Assembly (NCBI GenBank): GCA_035652535.1
Contig: DASRDP010000104.1
Coordinates: 41,280 to 105,279, forward strand
Length of the DNA: 64,000 bases
Source: Chloroflexota bacterium
GTDB lineage: Bacteria; Chloroflexota; UBA6077; SHYK01
Direction: 5' to 3'
The notes under the pieces were generated by a model. That model saw only the letters and a program-made list of their open reading frames with translations, did not search any database and was not told the DNA's origin. Below, piece by piece: positions 51,594 through 64,000 of this stretch (position 1 is its first letter; each line of letters begins with the position of its first letter). The position numbers were made by a program, and so were the translations under genes.

Positions 51594-51618
51594 TTTTTCA
51601 CGCTATTGGGGGTGATGA

Positions 51619-53064
51619 TTGGCGAACGACAGTCGCTTCGTGGAGGAGATTGCCGACAAGGGCGACGACTACTCGCGTTGGTATACGGACGTGATCCTGA
51701 AAGCCGAACTGGCGGACTACTCGCCCGTTCGGGGCTGCATGGTGATCCGCCCATATGGGTACGCGCTGTGGGAGAACATGCAGGCTGCGCTGGACGCGAG
51801 GATCAAGGCGACCGGCCACCTCAACGCCTACTTCCCCCTGTTCATCCCGGAGAGCCTCCTCCAGCGCGAAGCCGAGCACGTGGAGGGGTTCAACCCGGAG
51901 GTCGCGTGGATTACCGCCGCCGGCACGGAGGATCTCGACGAGCGCCTCGCGATTCGGCCAACGTCGGAGGCCATCATCGGTACGATGTACGGCAAGTGGG
52001 TGCAGTCTTGGCGCGATTTGCCGATCCTGATCAACCAGTGGGCGAACGTCGTGCGCTGGGAGAAGCGTACCTACCTGTTCCTGCGAACGACGGAGTTCCT
52101 GTGGCAGGAGGGTCACACCGCCCACCGCACGGAAGAAGAGGCGATGGACGAGGTGCTCCGCATGCTCGACGTCTATCGCGACTTTGCCGAGACCGAGCTG
52201 GCGATGCCGGTTATTGCCGGGCGAAAGTCCGAAGCTGAGAAGTTCGCCGGGGCAGCCGCAACGTTTACGGTCGAAGCGATGATGGGCGACGGCCGCGCCC
52301 TCCAGGCCGGCACCTCTCACTCCTTCGGCCAGGGCTTCGCGCGGGCCTTCAACATCAGCTTTCTCGACATGGACGGCGAGCGCCGTCACGCCTGGACGAC
52401 CAGCTGGGGCGCAAGCACGCGGCTGGTGGGCGGCGTCATCATGATGCACGGGGACGAATCAGGGTTGATCCTCCCACCGCGGGTCGCGCCATATCAGGTG
52501 GTGATCGTCCCCATCTACCAACGGGACGAGCAGCGCACGGAAATTCACGAGGAGGTGGAGCGGATCCGGCGCGAGCTAGCGGGCACGATTCGCGTACACG
52601 TCGATTGGTCGGAGCATCGGCCCGGCTGGAAATTCAGCGAGTGGGAGCTGCGCGGCGTCCCCGTGCGACTCGAGATCGGCCCCAAGGACATCGCGCAGAG
52701 GCAGGGAATCGCGGTCCGCAGGGACAATCGGGCGAAGGAGGCGGTCCCCTTCGCCGCGCTCTCGACTCGGCTGCCCCAGATCCTCGACGATGTGCAGCGA
52801 TCCCTCTACGAGCGCGCCGTGGCATTTCGCGAATCGCGGACGCATATGGTCGAATCAATTGATGAGCTGGCGGCGCAGCTCGAGCGCGAGCGCGGTTTCT
52901 TCTGGGCCCCCTGGTGCGGCGACGCCGCTTGCGAGGCGCACGTGAAGGAGCGGACCGGCGCCACGCTCCGCTGCGTTCCCCTCGACGGCGGGAATCGGTC
53001 CGGCGCATGCCTGGTTTGCCGGAAGGATGCCCCGCAGACCGCCGTGTTCGCCCGAGCATATTGA
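51619..53064 (+). CDS. proS: Prolyl-tRNA synthetase, short (archaeal/eukaryote-like) form
   Basis: 481 aa from a TTG at 51619 with GGGGGTGATG just upstream. Class II synthetase: motif 1 region 'RGCMVIRPYGYALWENMQ', motif 2 'QWANVVRWEKRTYLFLRTTEFLWQEGHT', motif 3 'MHGDESGLILPPRVAPYQVV'. The C-terminal zinc-binding domain has cysteines in 'CGDAACEAHV' and 'GACLVCRKD', and the chain ends in the conserved Tyr. There is no editing insertion, unlike the long E. coli type. It is divergent from alr and directly followed by a HEAT-repeat gene (1 bp gap). Confidence 0.95.
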   Translation: MANDSRFVEEIADKGDDYSRWYTDVILKAELADYSPVRGCMVIRPYGYALWENMQAALDARIKATGHLNAYFPLFIPESLLQREAEHVEGFNPEVAWITAAGTEDLDERLAIRPTSEAIIGTMYGKWVQSWRDLPILINQWANVVRWEKRTYLFLRTTEFLWQEGHTAHRTEEEAMDEVLRMLDVYRDFAETELAMPVIAGRKSEAEKFAGAAATFTVEAMMGDGRALQAGTSHSFGQGFARAFNISFLDMDGERRHAWTTSWGASTRLVGGVIMMHGDESGLILPPRVAPYQVVIVPIYQRDEQRTEIHEEVERIRRELAGTIRVHVDWSEHRPGWKFSEWELRGVPVRLEIGPKDIAQRQGIAVRRDNRAKEAVPFAALSTRLPQILDDVQRSLYERAVAFRESRTHMVESIDELAAQLERERGFFWAPWCGDAACEAHVKERTGATLRCVPLDGGNRSGACLVCRKDAPQTAVFARAY

Positions 53065-53065
53065 G

Positions 53066-53980
53066 ATGCTGCCGGACCCTCTCGCGGAGATCGAGCAAGC
53101 CCTTTCTATCGGCCTCGAGCTCCCGACAACCGCCGTCGAACGTCTGACCGGACTCGAAGGCGAGTCGCTCGATCGATTCCGCTCACTGTGGAATCGCCTC
53201 GGCGCGGAAGAACGCGAGGCGCTCCTGAGCGCCATGGGAGAAGCGGCGGAAGAGAATTTGGTGCTCGACTTCGCGCCTGCATACGCTCTCGCCCTGGTGG
53301 ATCCGGATCCAAGTGTGCGCGAGCTGGGCCTGCGCCTCGCGTCGGAAGAGGCCGACCCCGACCTCCTCGACACGTACGTCCGCAGCGCTGTCGCCGATCC
53401 CGATCCGGACGTCCGCTTGGCGGCGCTCGAAGAGTTGGGCTCATACACCCTGGCGGCGCAGGTAGACGACTGGCCGGCTGAGGTCCAGCAGAAGCTGGAG
53501 CAGGTGCTGACGGGCGTTTTGCACCTGCCCGATGCGGACACGATGACGCGTCGGGCGGCGCTGCTGTCCCTGTCCTTCTTGACGACTCCCCAGACCGAGC
53601 TGGAGATACGCCAGGCGCACCTGCAACCAGACTTGCGTGACGCGGCCATCGAAGCCATGGGCCGGAATTGCCAGGAGATCTGGATCCCGGACATTCGCGC
53701 AGAGATGCACGGCGAAATCGCCCACCTCCGCGCGACGGCCGCGCAGGCCGCGGCGGAGCTTGAGGACGCGGAACTGGTTCCAGACCTCATCCAGCGGCTG
53801 TCCGACCCCGAGAGCGACGTTCGGCTCGCAGCCATCCACGCCCTCGGTCTCATCGGTGGGAAGGATGCGAAGGCAGCGCTGTCCGAGCTCCTACAGTCCC
53901 GGGACCGCGAGATCCGCGCCGCGGCGCGTGAGGCGATGCAGGACCTCCTCGAAGGGGAAGACCCGCTCGCGCTCCGCTGA
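53066..53980 (+). CDS. HEAT-repeat protein
   Basis: 304 aa. Several HEAT/PBS-lyase-like repeats are seen: 'DPDPSVRELGLRLASEEADP', 'DPDPDVRLAALEELGSYT', 'LRDAAIEAMGRNC', 'LRATAAQAAAELEDAELVPD' and 'DPESDVRLAAIHALGLIGG', each with the helix-turn-helix pattern and the Asp-Val-Arg core. Such solenoids bind proteins. It starts 2 bp after the proS stop, so it is translated with it. No partner can be named. Confidence 0.88.
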   Translation: MLPDPLAEIEQALSIGLELPTTAVERLTGLEGESLDRFRSLWNRLGAEEREALLSAMGEAAEENLVLDFAPAYALALVDPDPSVRELGLRLASEEADPDLLDTYVRSAVADPDPDVRLAALEELGSYTLAAQVDDWPAEVQQKLEQVLTGVLHLPDADTMTRRAALLSLSFLTTPQTELEIRQAHLQPDLRDAAIEAMGRNCQEIWIPDIRAEMHGEIAHLRATAAQAAAELEDAELVPDLIQRLSDPESDVRLAAIHALGLIGGKDAKAALSELLQSRDREIRAAAREAMQDLLEGEDPLALR

Positions 53981-54029
53981 CCGCCTCGGTCGGAGCCAGA
54001 TCTCGAAGAACGCTCAGCAGCAGCCCGCG

Positions 54030-55070
<1,041 letters not shown>

Positions 55071-55072
55071 GG

Positions 55073-56062
55073 CTATTTTCTCCCCGCGTAGATATCAACC
55101 CAGCAGGCAACATTGTGCTCGCTTCCAACGGACTCGAGCGCCGGATTCTGTTCGCCGCAGCGGTCCACGGCATACACGCACCGAGCCTGGAACGGACACG
55201 TGCGCCCGATCGTGATGAGGTCAGGCGGAAACCCCTCAATCGGAACGAGCTTGGACTTGCGCTCCATGTCCATCCGGGGGATCGAGCGAAGCAGGCCAAT
55301 CGTGTAAGGGTGTCGCGGGTTCCCGAACAACTCGTCCGTCGTCGCATGCTCGACGATGTACCCGGCATACATGACATTGATGCGATCGCAGAGACCCGCG
55401 ACGACGCCCAGGTCGTGGGTGATCATGATGAGAGCCATGCCGACTTCTTTGCGCAATTTTGTGAGGATGTCGAGAATTTGCGCCTGGATCGTCACGTCGA
55501 GCGCTGTCGTCGGCTCGTCTGCGACGAGGAGCTTTGGCTCGCAAGCGAGCGCCATGGCGATCATCACCCGCTGACGCATGCCGCCGCTGAATTGATGGGG
55601 ATACTCTCGGAGACGCGACCGCGCGCCGGGGACCTCGACCAGTTCCAGCAGCTCAACGGCCCGGCGGTCCGCCGCGCTTTGGTCCATTCCCTTGTGGAGC
55701 TTGAGAGGCTCCGTCATCTGAGTTCGAATCGAGAGGACCGGGTTGAGCGATGTCATGGGGTCCTGAAAGATCATCGCGATCTCATTGCCGCGGATCTTTC
55801 GGATCTGATCGTCGTTGAGCTTCCGGAGGTCTTGGCCCTCGAAAATCACCTCACCGTGGACGACTCGACCCGGTCGAGGCACGAGGTTCAGCAGTGATAG
55901 CGCGCTGATGCTTTTTCCGCACCCGCTCTCTCCGACCAGGCCCACGGCTTCGCCAGGCATTACGGTGTACGAGATTCCATTGACCGCGTGGACGACACCA
56001 TCACTTGTCGGAAACTCGGTTCGGAGATCTCGAACGTCTAGGAGCGGCTCCACGATCCTCAC
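55073..56062 (-). CDS. oppD: Oligopeptide ABC transporter ATPase, OppD/DppD type
   Basis: 329 aa, GTG start. Walker A '[11 protein letters not shown]' (about 43-53), '[14 protein letters not shown]', signature '[15 protein letters not shown]', Walker B '[12 protein letters not shown]', and the C-terminal cysteine motif '[16 protein letters not shown]'. It is the partner of OppF for a heterodimeric ATPase. Upstream (56063-56250) there is no permease gene; the next gene is a transglutaminase on the same strand. The pair stands without the membrane subunits. Confidence 0.94.
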   Translation of the reverse strand: MRIVEPLLDVRDLRTEFPTSDGVVHAVNGISYTVMPGEAVGLVGESGCGKSISALSLLNLVPRPGRVVHGEVIFEGQDLRKLNDDQIRKIRGNEIAMIFQDPMTSLNPVLSIRTQMTEPLKLHKGMDQSAADRRAVELLELVEVPGARSRLREYPHQFSGGMRQRVMIAMALACEPKLLVADEPTTALDVTIQAQILDILTKLRKEVGMALIMITHDLGVVAGLCDRINVMYAGYIVEHATTDELFGNPRHPYTIGLLRSIPRMDMERKSKLVPIEGFPPDLITIGRTCPFQARCVYAVDRCGEQNPALESVGSEHNVACWVDIYAGRK

Positions 56063-56250
56063 CTGCCTGCTTTGTTTCGTCGCCTCAGCGGCAGCGCGCT
56101 CAGATTATACGGCCCGCTGTCGGCCGAGCCCTGGAACGGCGACCGAGGCGCCGATACAGAATAGCGCGGATGGTACGCAAGGACGCACTCTTCCGTCAAG
56201 TCCGTACGGTACGGGGTGCTCCAGCGCACATGTCGGAGACGATAGGCGCT

Positions 56251-58521
56251 CTATTCGCGCGTCCCCGCGACGGCGCCGAGCCGCTCGCTCAGCGCCCGGC
56301 GCCAGCGGCCCAACACGATCGCCGTGATCAGCTGTCGGCGAGTCTGCATCCCGATCCGCGCGAGCCGCCGCGACGCCGACTCGTCGTGTGCCTTGGCCCC
56401 GTACACCCCGGCGACGTATGCGTCGGTGATGGCGGTGATTCGGTCCGCGGCGGTCGGCAAGACCCGTTCGAGATCCCGCCCGAACTCGAACGGCGTCTGG
56501 GACGGTCGCGGGCCCAGCCTGCACCAGGAGGCTAACCGCACGAGCTGTGCATAGGGGCGCGCGATGGCCGGAAGCCGCCGAATGCCGCGCCTCCAAAGAA
56601 TGCCAATGGCGCCAATCCCCCCGACGATCGAAAGGAGGAGAACCCCCAGCAGGATCCGGACCAGAATCAGGCCGGTGCCTGCTTGGGGAGGGGGCAGCGG
56701 CACGAACGAACCAGCGTCCAGTTCATCCTCGTCGTCATAGTAGTCATCCAGCTCAGGGTTCGCCTGGGTGATGCTGACCAGATCGTCGGTCCCAATCGAC
56801 GCGGTTTGGTTTTCTGGCCGCACCGGCGCGGGGCGGTTCGCCGACGGCTCAAAGGCAATCCATCCGTAGCCAGGAAAATACACCTCAGTCCAGCTGTGCG
56901 CATGGTGCTCGGTAGCGATGTAAGACTGAGTCGCCCCGTCCCAGTCCCCGGTCACATAGCCGCTCGCGACCCGCGCGGGAATCCCAACCGTTCGCAGCAT
57001 CACCATCATGGCCGTCGCAAAGTAGTCGCAGTACCCCTCCTTCGAGTCGAAAAGCAGGAAGCTCACCCAATCGCGATTCGGCGGTGGCACGGGCACGCGC
57101 GTGCTGTAGGTTAGCCCACGCAGGTACTGCTGGACGTTCAGCGCGGCATCGTACGAATTGCTCGCCTCGCCGACCACCCGGCGGCCCTCCCGCCGGACGC
57201 GATCGGGCAACGAAGCGGGAAGCTGGAGGTACTGGTGCATCCATGACGGATACGCGGTGCCCACCTGCCTCAGCTCCGATGCCGAAGCGGTCGATACGGA
57301 CGACAATACGCTGTAGCGTTGTTGCTCATGAATCGGCGCAAGTGGCCGGAGCGACCCATAATCGTGCCGGTCCTCTCGATAGTCGTACACCGTGGGCACG
57401 CTGATCGTCACCGGCGCGTCCGGCGCGTAGATGACTGACGTCGACGGGGCCAGGACCGTCACTGTGTACTCGGCGAACTTGCGCGACGCGTCGGTCTCCA
57501 TGCTTCCTTCCAGCGGCTCCCGTCGGTCCAGCCGCTGCGACATCGTGGGGGAGCTGATCACGGCGCGTCCGGTGTACTGGTCGTAGGTCACCGCGCGCCA
57601 GTACCCAGGTTCGCGTCCGGAGATGCGCAGCACGGGCGCGTCTCCCAGCTCGAAGGACCCTCGCGGCGCCATCGTCTGCGCGACCGTCAGTCCCTTGCCT
57701 GGCACCGTCGACGGATTGAGGGCGGCGAACAGTCGGTCGAAGTTCGTCTGCGCCGTTTGCCAGGGTCCGGCGACGTTCTCCCACGCGGATGCCACGCCGC
57801 GTTGGACTTCCCCAACGGGAATGCGCCACGCGGCGAAGATGATGATGAGCCCCACCCCAACGCCAGTCAGCGCGAAGCTCGTGCCGCGATTCAGGGTCTC
57901 CGTGACTTCCTGGGCGCGCCACCGCTCTTCACGCATCAGCGATGTGATGTGGCCGAGGAGGCCAAAGCTGGCGAGCAGATGCACGAAGACATAGGGCAGA
58001 AGATGTGGTGGGGCGTAGGAAAGGTTCAACAGCAGCGCGGCGCCACTCGGCACGATGGCCCACCACGGGTTCATGGCGCGCATCACCCCTGTCCCGCCGA
58101 TATAGCCGACGGACCACCCGATGAGGCTCATGGCATAGGCGAACAAAAGATTGTCCGTGCTCGGCGCGCCGGAGAAGGCGGCGCCGAGCCAGGCGGCGAC
58201 GCGGCCGAGGAACTCTTCCATGCGCTCCGCGACGCCGTGGGTTGGCAGGAACGAGGAGTAGACGAGGCTCACGAACGCCAGACCAATGAGGACGGCGATC
58301 GGATGGCTCACAACCGACCGAATCCGAAATACAGGAAGCAGCACGGCCACCGCCAGGCCACCGAGCGCCATGACGGGCACCGGACTCAGGTGATCCGACC
58401 ATCCCGCCGCCTGAACCGATGCCGCCGGGCAGACGACCAGCACGCCGCCCAGCGCCAGCGCAAACCAGATCCGCTGGACGCGCGCGATTTGCGCGTTCAA
58501 GCCGACCGCGTCAATCACCAT
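56251..58521 (-). CDS. TgpA-like transglutaminase with N-terminal membrane domain
   Basis: 756 aa. An N-terminal set of 6-7 membrane helices (DUF3488-like, about 15-240), then an exported transglutaminase domain with Cys in 'SKEGYCDYFATAMMVM' (about residue 496), His in 'EHHAHSWTEVYFPGYGW' and 'FEPS' downstream. A further helix (about 605-630) precedes a cytosolic tail (DUF4129-like). This is the layout of TgpA. The activity may be transglutaminase or protease. It overlaps the DUF58 gene by 11 bp and belongs to the moxR operon. Confidence 0.92.
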   Translation of the reverse strand: MVIDAVGLNAQIARVQRIWFALALGGVLVVCPAASVQAAGWSDHLSPVPVMALGGLAVAVLLPVFRIRSVVSHPIAVLIGLAFVSLVYSSFLPTHGVAERMEEFLGRVAAWLGAAFSGAPSTDNLLFAYAMSLIGWSVGYIGGTGVMRAMNPWWAIVPSGAALLLNLSYAPPHLLPYVFVHLLASFGLLGHITSLMREERWRAQEVTETLNRGTSFALTGVGVGLIIIFAAWRIPVGEVQRGVASAWENVAGPWQTAQTNFDRLFAALNPSTVPGKGLTVAQTMAPRGSFELGDAPVLRISGREPGYWRAVTYDQYTGRAVISSPTMSQRLDRREPLEGSMETDASRKFAEYTVTVLAPSTSVIYAPDAPVTISVPTVYDYREDRHDYGSLRPLAPIHEQQRYSVLSSVSTASASELRQVGTAYPSWMHQYLQLPASLPDRVRREGRRVVGEASNSYDAALNVQQYLRGLTYSTRVPVPPPNRDWVSFLLFDSKEGYCDYFATAMMVMLRTVGIPARVASGYVTGDWDGATQSYIATEHHAHSWTEVYFPGYGWIAFEPSANRPAPVRPENQTASIGTDDLVSITQANPELDDYYDDEDELDAGSFVPLPPPQAGTGLILVRILLGVLLLSIVGGIGAIGILWRRGIRRLPAIARPYAQLVRLASWCRLGPRPSQTPFEFGRDLERVLPTAADRITAITDAYVAGVYGAKAHDESASRRLARIGMQTRRQLITAIVLGRWRRALSERLGAVAGTRE

Positions 58522-59734
58522 GGGCGCCTGCTGCCATCGCCGGCTGATCCACCAATCCCGCCTGCTCGGAGAGCAGGCGATCGAGGGGCTCGCCGCGCTT
58601 CACCAGAAAGACGGGCACGTTCGACGCGGCAAGCGAGCCCACGACCTCGATCGAGCCGGAGCCACTGCCAAATGTCGCGGACTCGATGAGGGCGACCATG
58701 ACGTTGACACCACGCTGCGTGATGTGCTGGCATACGTGGATCCATTCCGCGTCGGAAGACGGCGTCACGATGAAGAGCGTCGAGAACCGATTGAACCGCA
58801 GGCTCTCCCCCGAGAGGGTCTGGCCCAGGGTGAGCCATCGATCCGCCCGCACGACCGCGAGCAGCTCCATCAGCTTGGTGAGCTGACGGCTGCCACGGTC
58901 GGCTTGAATGACCTCGTTTTGCGACACGAAGCCGACGCAACGGTTCTGCATGAGGAAATGCTTGCCGAGCGATGCGGCGACCGTCACCGCGTATTCTTCG
59001 GTTGATTCCGCTCCGCGGCCGTAGTGCACGTATCGATTGAGGTCGAGCACAATCCAGATGTCCGAGAACGGGTCCAGCTCGAACTCTTTCACCATGAGGC
59101 GCCCTAGGCGCGCGGAGCTGGGCCAGTGGATCCGCCCGAACGGGTCGGATGGCGCGTACTCCCGCACGCTAGCGGCGGTCGGCGTCACATACGGCACGTG
59201 CCCGCTCGACCTGGCGCCACCGGGGAGATCGCCGGGGATTCGAGCAGGCGTAGTGAAGTCCACGGTCTGCGGATAGACCACGATGGTCTCCTGAGACGGG
59301 TAGCGCACGCTCCGCTGGAAAAGCCCAAAGGGGTCGCCTGTCGTAATCGTGAGATTGCCGAGGGTGAATTTCCCACGGGTTGCGCACTGCGTTCGAAGCG
59401 TCCAGCTTCGCCGCGCTCCGCCCCCCAGGGAAAACCCGCGCTGGATACCGTGGCCGCTGAGCGTGGAGTCCGTTTGCACTTCGACCCACGGCTTGGGGAG
59501 CCGCCACGTATTGTCCACGGCGACCCATTCTTCGAAGTAGCCGCCCACCTCAGCTCGTTGTGCGCGCGTGCGGCGCTCAACGGCGATGGTGCGAACGCCG
59601 ATCATCGTCCATCCAGCGGCGACCGCGACAAGCAACACGGTGACATAGGCTACGTGGTACATGACGCTCCAGCCACCGATGAGCGCCGCGAGAAACGTGC
59701 CCGTGCACAGGGCCAAGAGACCGATTGTTTTCAT
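58511..59734 (-). CDS. DUF58 protein
   Basis: 407 aa. Two N-terminal membrane helices (about 5-22 and 27-47) and a C-terminal DUF58 domain with a vWA-like strand: 'SVREYAPSDPFGRIHWPSSAR' and 'FSDIWIVLDLNRYV'. The family accompanies MoxR ATPases and TgpA-type transglutaminases in one operon, as here. The unit is thought to assemble or mature protein complexes, but no client is known. The end overlaps the next gene. Confidence 0.9.
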   Translation of the reverse strand: MKTIGLLALCTGTFLAALIGGWSVMYHVAYVTVLLVAVAAGWTMIGVRTIAVERRTRAQRAEVGGYFEEWVAVDNTWRLPKPWVEVQTDSTLSGHGIQRGFSLGGGARRSWTLRTQCATRGKFTLGNLTITTGDPFGLFQRSVRYPSQETIVVYPQTVDFTTPARIPGDLPGGARSSGHVPYVTPTAASVREYAPSDPFGRIHWPSSARLGRLMVKEFELDPFSDIWIVLDLNRYVHYGRGAESTEEYAVTVAASLGKHFLMQNRCVGFVSQNEVIQADRGSRQLTKLMELLAVVRADRWLTLGQTLSGESLRFNRFSTLFIVTPSSDAEWIHVCQHITQRGVNVMVALIESATFGSGSGSIEVVGSLAASNVPVFLVKRGEPLDRLLSEQAGLVDQPAMAAGAHGD

Positions 59735-59800
59735 TCGAGACTCGTCACGCCGATTTCTCGCGCATCGCCATACGCCGGTGGCTGGTTGATTGCAGATGGC

Positions 59801-60751
59801 TCAGGCGGGCACGCGAGCGCCGGGTACAGCCACCGACTGCAGGACTTCCTGAAGCACTGACGCCGATTGAACGCTCCGAACTCGCGCGGCCGGATTCAGG
59901 ATAACCCGGTGGCCGAGCACGGGCTCCGTCAGCGTCTTCACGTCGTCCGGGATCACGAAGTCGCGATCGTTCAGGAGTGCCAGAGCCTGAGCGGTCCGGA
60001 ACAGCGAGAGCGAGCCACGTGGACTAGCTCCTAGGTACACATCGGGATGCGTCCGCGTCGCCGAGACGACATCCACGATGTACTGGCGCACGAGCGGATC
60101 CACGCGGACTTGCCTCACGACCCGGTGGACTTCGAGCAAAGCGGAGCCATCCACGACCTGCTCGATCTCGTTGATCGGGTGAGACAGCGCCTGGGATTCC
60201 AGGACCGCGGCCTCGTCCGCCCGGGACGGATAGCCCAGGCGAATTCGCATCATGAATCGGTCCAGCTGGGCCTCGGGCAAGGGAAAGGTACCCTCGTACT
60301 CGATGGGGTTCTGGGTCGCCATCACCATGAAGGGAGGCGGGAGCGGGTAGGTAATCCCGTCAACGGTGAGCTGTCGTTCCTCCATCGCCTCCAGCAGGGC
60401 GGACTGCGTCTTGGGCGTCGCGCGATTGATCTCGTCGGCCAGGAGGATCTGCGTCATCACCGGGCCGGGGCGGAATTCGAACTCACCGGTCTTCTGACTG
60501 TAGATCGAAACTCCGGTCACGTCGCTGGGAAGCAGATCCGGCGTGAACTGGATCCGTCGGAAGGAGCAGCCGATGGAACGCGCGAGCGACTTGGCAAGCA
60601 TGGTTTTGCCTACCCCGGGCACATCCTCGATGAGAATGTGCCCCTCACTCGCCAGCGCGACTAACGCCAGCTCGACCTCGCGGCGCTTCCCGATCAGGAC
60701 CCGCGAGACGTTCTCCAATACCCTCCGAAGTGTGCTGCTCGCATTCGACAT
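59801..60751 (-). CDS. moxR: MoxR-family AAA+ ATPase
   Basis: 316 aa from the ATG at 60751; an open frame extends to 60832 across the secA stop and is rejected. Walker A '[16 protein letters not shown]' (about 42-57), Walker B '[23 protein letters not shown]', sensor 1 '[23 protein letters not shown]' region, and the lid domain '[21 protein letters not shown]'. It works as a chaperone-like ATPase. It starts 25 bp after secA and leads moxR-DUF58-tgpA. Confidence 0.94.
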   Translation of the reverse strand: MSNASSTLRRVLENVSRVLIGKRREVELALVALASEGHILIEDVPGVGKTMLAKSLARSIGCSFRRIQFTPDLLPSDVTGVSIYSQKTGEFEFRPGPVMTQILLADEINRATPKTQSALLEAMEERQLTVDGITYPLPPPFMVMATQNPIEYEGTFPLPEAQLDRFMMRIRLGYPSRADEAAVLESQALSHPINEIEQVVDGSALLEVHRVVRQVRVDPLVRQYIVDVVSATRTHPDVYLGASPRGSLSLFRTAQALALLNDRDFVIPDDVKTLTEPVLGHRVILNPAARVRSVQSASVLQEVLQSVAVPGARVPA

Positions 60752-60776
60752 CGCTACCGGATTCGCTCCTTTTGGT

Positions 60777-63386
<2,610 letters not shown>

Positions 63387-63444
63387 GCAGTAATTCCCCG
63401 TTGGAGCCACCCGTCGGATCGGGAGGACTGTTCACATGATACTT

Positions 63445-64000
63445 TTATTTTTCTGACCAAAGGTTGTGCCGGTCGCGTACCGCGGTGATGACGTCCGTCG
63501 CCAGGCGCGGCTCCTCCCCAGTGGGGCCGGGCCCAAGCATGTCCCGATCGAGCGGATGATCGATCAGGATTTCGGCGGCCATTCGGGTTCCCGCCTGGAT
63601 GACTTCGAGATCGTAACCGCCCTCGAGGAACAACACGATGCGCCCATTGCAGACCTCTTGCGCCACTCCGCGGATTCGGCTCAGCTCTTCCGCGTAACCA
63701 TTCAGGGACAGGCGCATCTGCGCCAGAGGGTCTGCCCAATGGGCATCGAACCCTAGCGAGACCAGAATAAGCTCTGGTCCGAAGCGGCGGAGCGCCGGTA
63801 CGAGAATCTTGTCGGTGGCCGCCAGGTACGTGGCATCCCCGCATCCGGCCATGAGCGGAACGTTGAGGGTGTATCCCGCGCCGTCCCCTTCGCCGGTCTC
63901 CTCAACGCGGCCCGACCCGGGATAAAACGGGAATTGGTGCGTCGAATAGTACAGCACCTCTGGACGGCGATAGAAAATGTCCTGAGTCCCATTTCCGTGG
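63445..64000 (-). CDS. Histone deacetylase/AcuC family deacetylase, C-terminal part (5' end outside window)
   Basis: The frame runs off the window at 64000 and ends at 63445, leaving 184 codons. It begins inside the family motif 'HGNGTQDIFYRRPEVLYYS' and continues 'HQFPFYPGSG', 'LILVSLGFDAHWADPLAQMR' (metal ligand Asp and His) and 'FLEGGYDLE'. This is an HDAC/acetoin-utilisation/acetylpolyamine amidohydrolase fold, a zinc-dependent deacetylase. The substrate may be a lysine side chain or an acetylated polyamine. It lies upstream of secA on the same strand, with 58 bp between them. Confidence 0.92.
   Translation of the reverse strand, partial: HGNGTQDIFYRRPEVLYYSTHQFPFYPGSGRVEETGEGDGAGYTLNVPLMAGCGDATYLAATDKILVPALRRFGPELILVSLGFDAHWADPLAQMRLSLNGYAEELSRIRGVAQEVCNGRIVLFLEGGYDLEVIQAGTRMAAEILIDHPLDRDMLGPGPTGEEPRLATDVITAVRDRHNLWSEK

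Overview
The window is 64 kb of GC-rich (roughly two thirds G+C), densely coded bacterial chromosome. No plasmid, phage or rRNA genes are visible. GTG and TTG starts, 4-13 bp gene overlaps and several start codons placed directly after a -10 hexamer are common. The gene content fits a member of the Chloroflexota: FHA-FHA-SEDS-PBP cluster without a kinase, exonuclease-DinG fusion, TgpA/DUF58/MoxR set, short ProRS, and many family-5 solute-binding lipoproteins. This assignment is inferred from gene content and no tree was made; a deep actinobacterial-like lineage is the main alternative.

Layout. 1-2403: two family-5 (oligopeptide type) solute-binding proteins, the first cut by the window edge. 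2741-5376: tmRNA, a 60-bp tandem repeat, smpB and a C-terminal processing protease. 5782-7717: a Xer-type recombinase and a two-gene nucleotidyltransferase module that looks toxin-antitoxin-like. 7829-14149: ileS-lspA-rluA family-gltX, tightly packed. 14150-14688: a cluster of dispersed palindromic repeats. 14689-24463: DUF72 protein, tRNA-Gln, and a catabolic island holding an ACMSD-like amidohydrolase, an MFS transporter, an isochorismatase-like hydrolase and a Rieske oxygenase, interleaved with two solute-binding proteins and one internally deleted relic of a third. 24509-31623: zinc-ribbon protein, GT4 glycosyltransferase, LemA, HtpX, another solute-binding protein, a regulator with two XRE domains, and small envelope/stress proteins. 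31762-36510: tRNA-Glu, an aromatic-ring FAD monooxygenase, a further solute-binding protein and a second relic. 36513-41886: bL25, RecJ, three small membrane proteins, NAD(P)HX repair enzyme and AcpS. 42162-46711: XRE regulator and the FhaA-FhaB-FtsW/RodA-PbpA cell-wall cluster. 46827-53980: DinG, alanine racemase, ProRS and a HEAT-repeat protein. 54030-56062: OppD and OppF ATPases. 56251-63386: secA-moxR-DUF58-transglutaminase, all on the minus strand. 63445-64000: the end of an HDAC/AcuC-type deacetylase.

How it works together. Five complete and one edge-truncated solute-binding lipoprotein, plus two relics, lie in the window without a single permease. The only ABC ATPases are an OppD/OppF pair 18 kb from the last of them. 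This suggests many interchangeable receptors feeding a few shared importers, with some receptors sitting next to oxygenases and hydrolases that could process the imported compounds. The rest is core: translation quality control (tmRNA/SmpB), aminoacylation, lipoprotein maturation, secretion, cell wall synthesis and recombination.

I did not find a clearly new multi-gene system. The best leads are the leaderless nucleotidyltransferase module (6930-7717), the tandem-XRE protein (30210), the internally deleted receptor genes, the repeat family shared by 3204-3367 and 14187-14250, and the possible leader hairpin of ileS.
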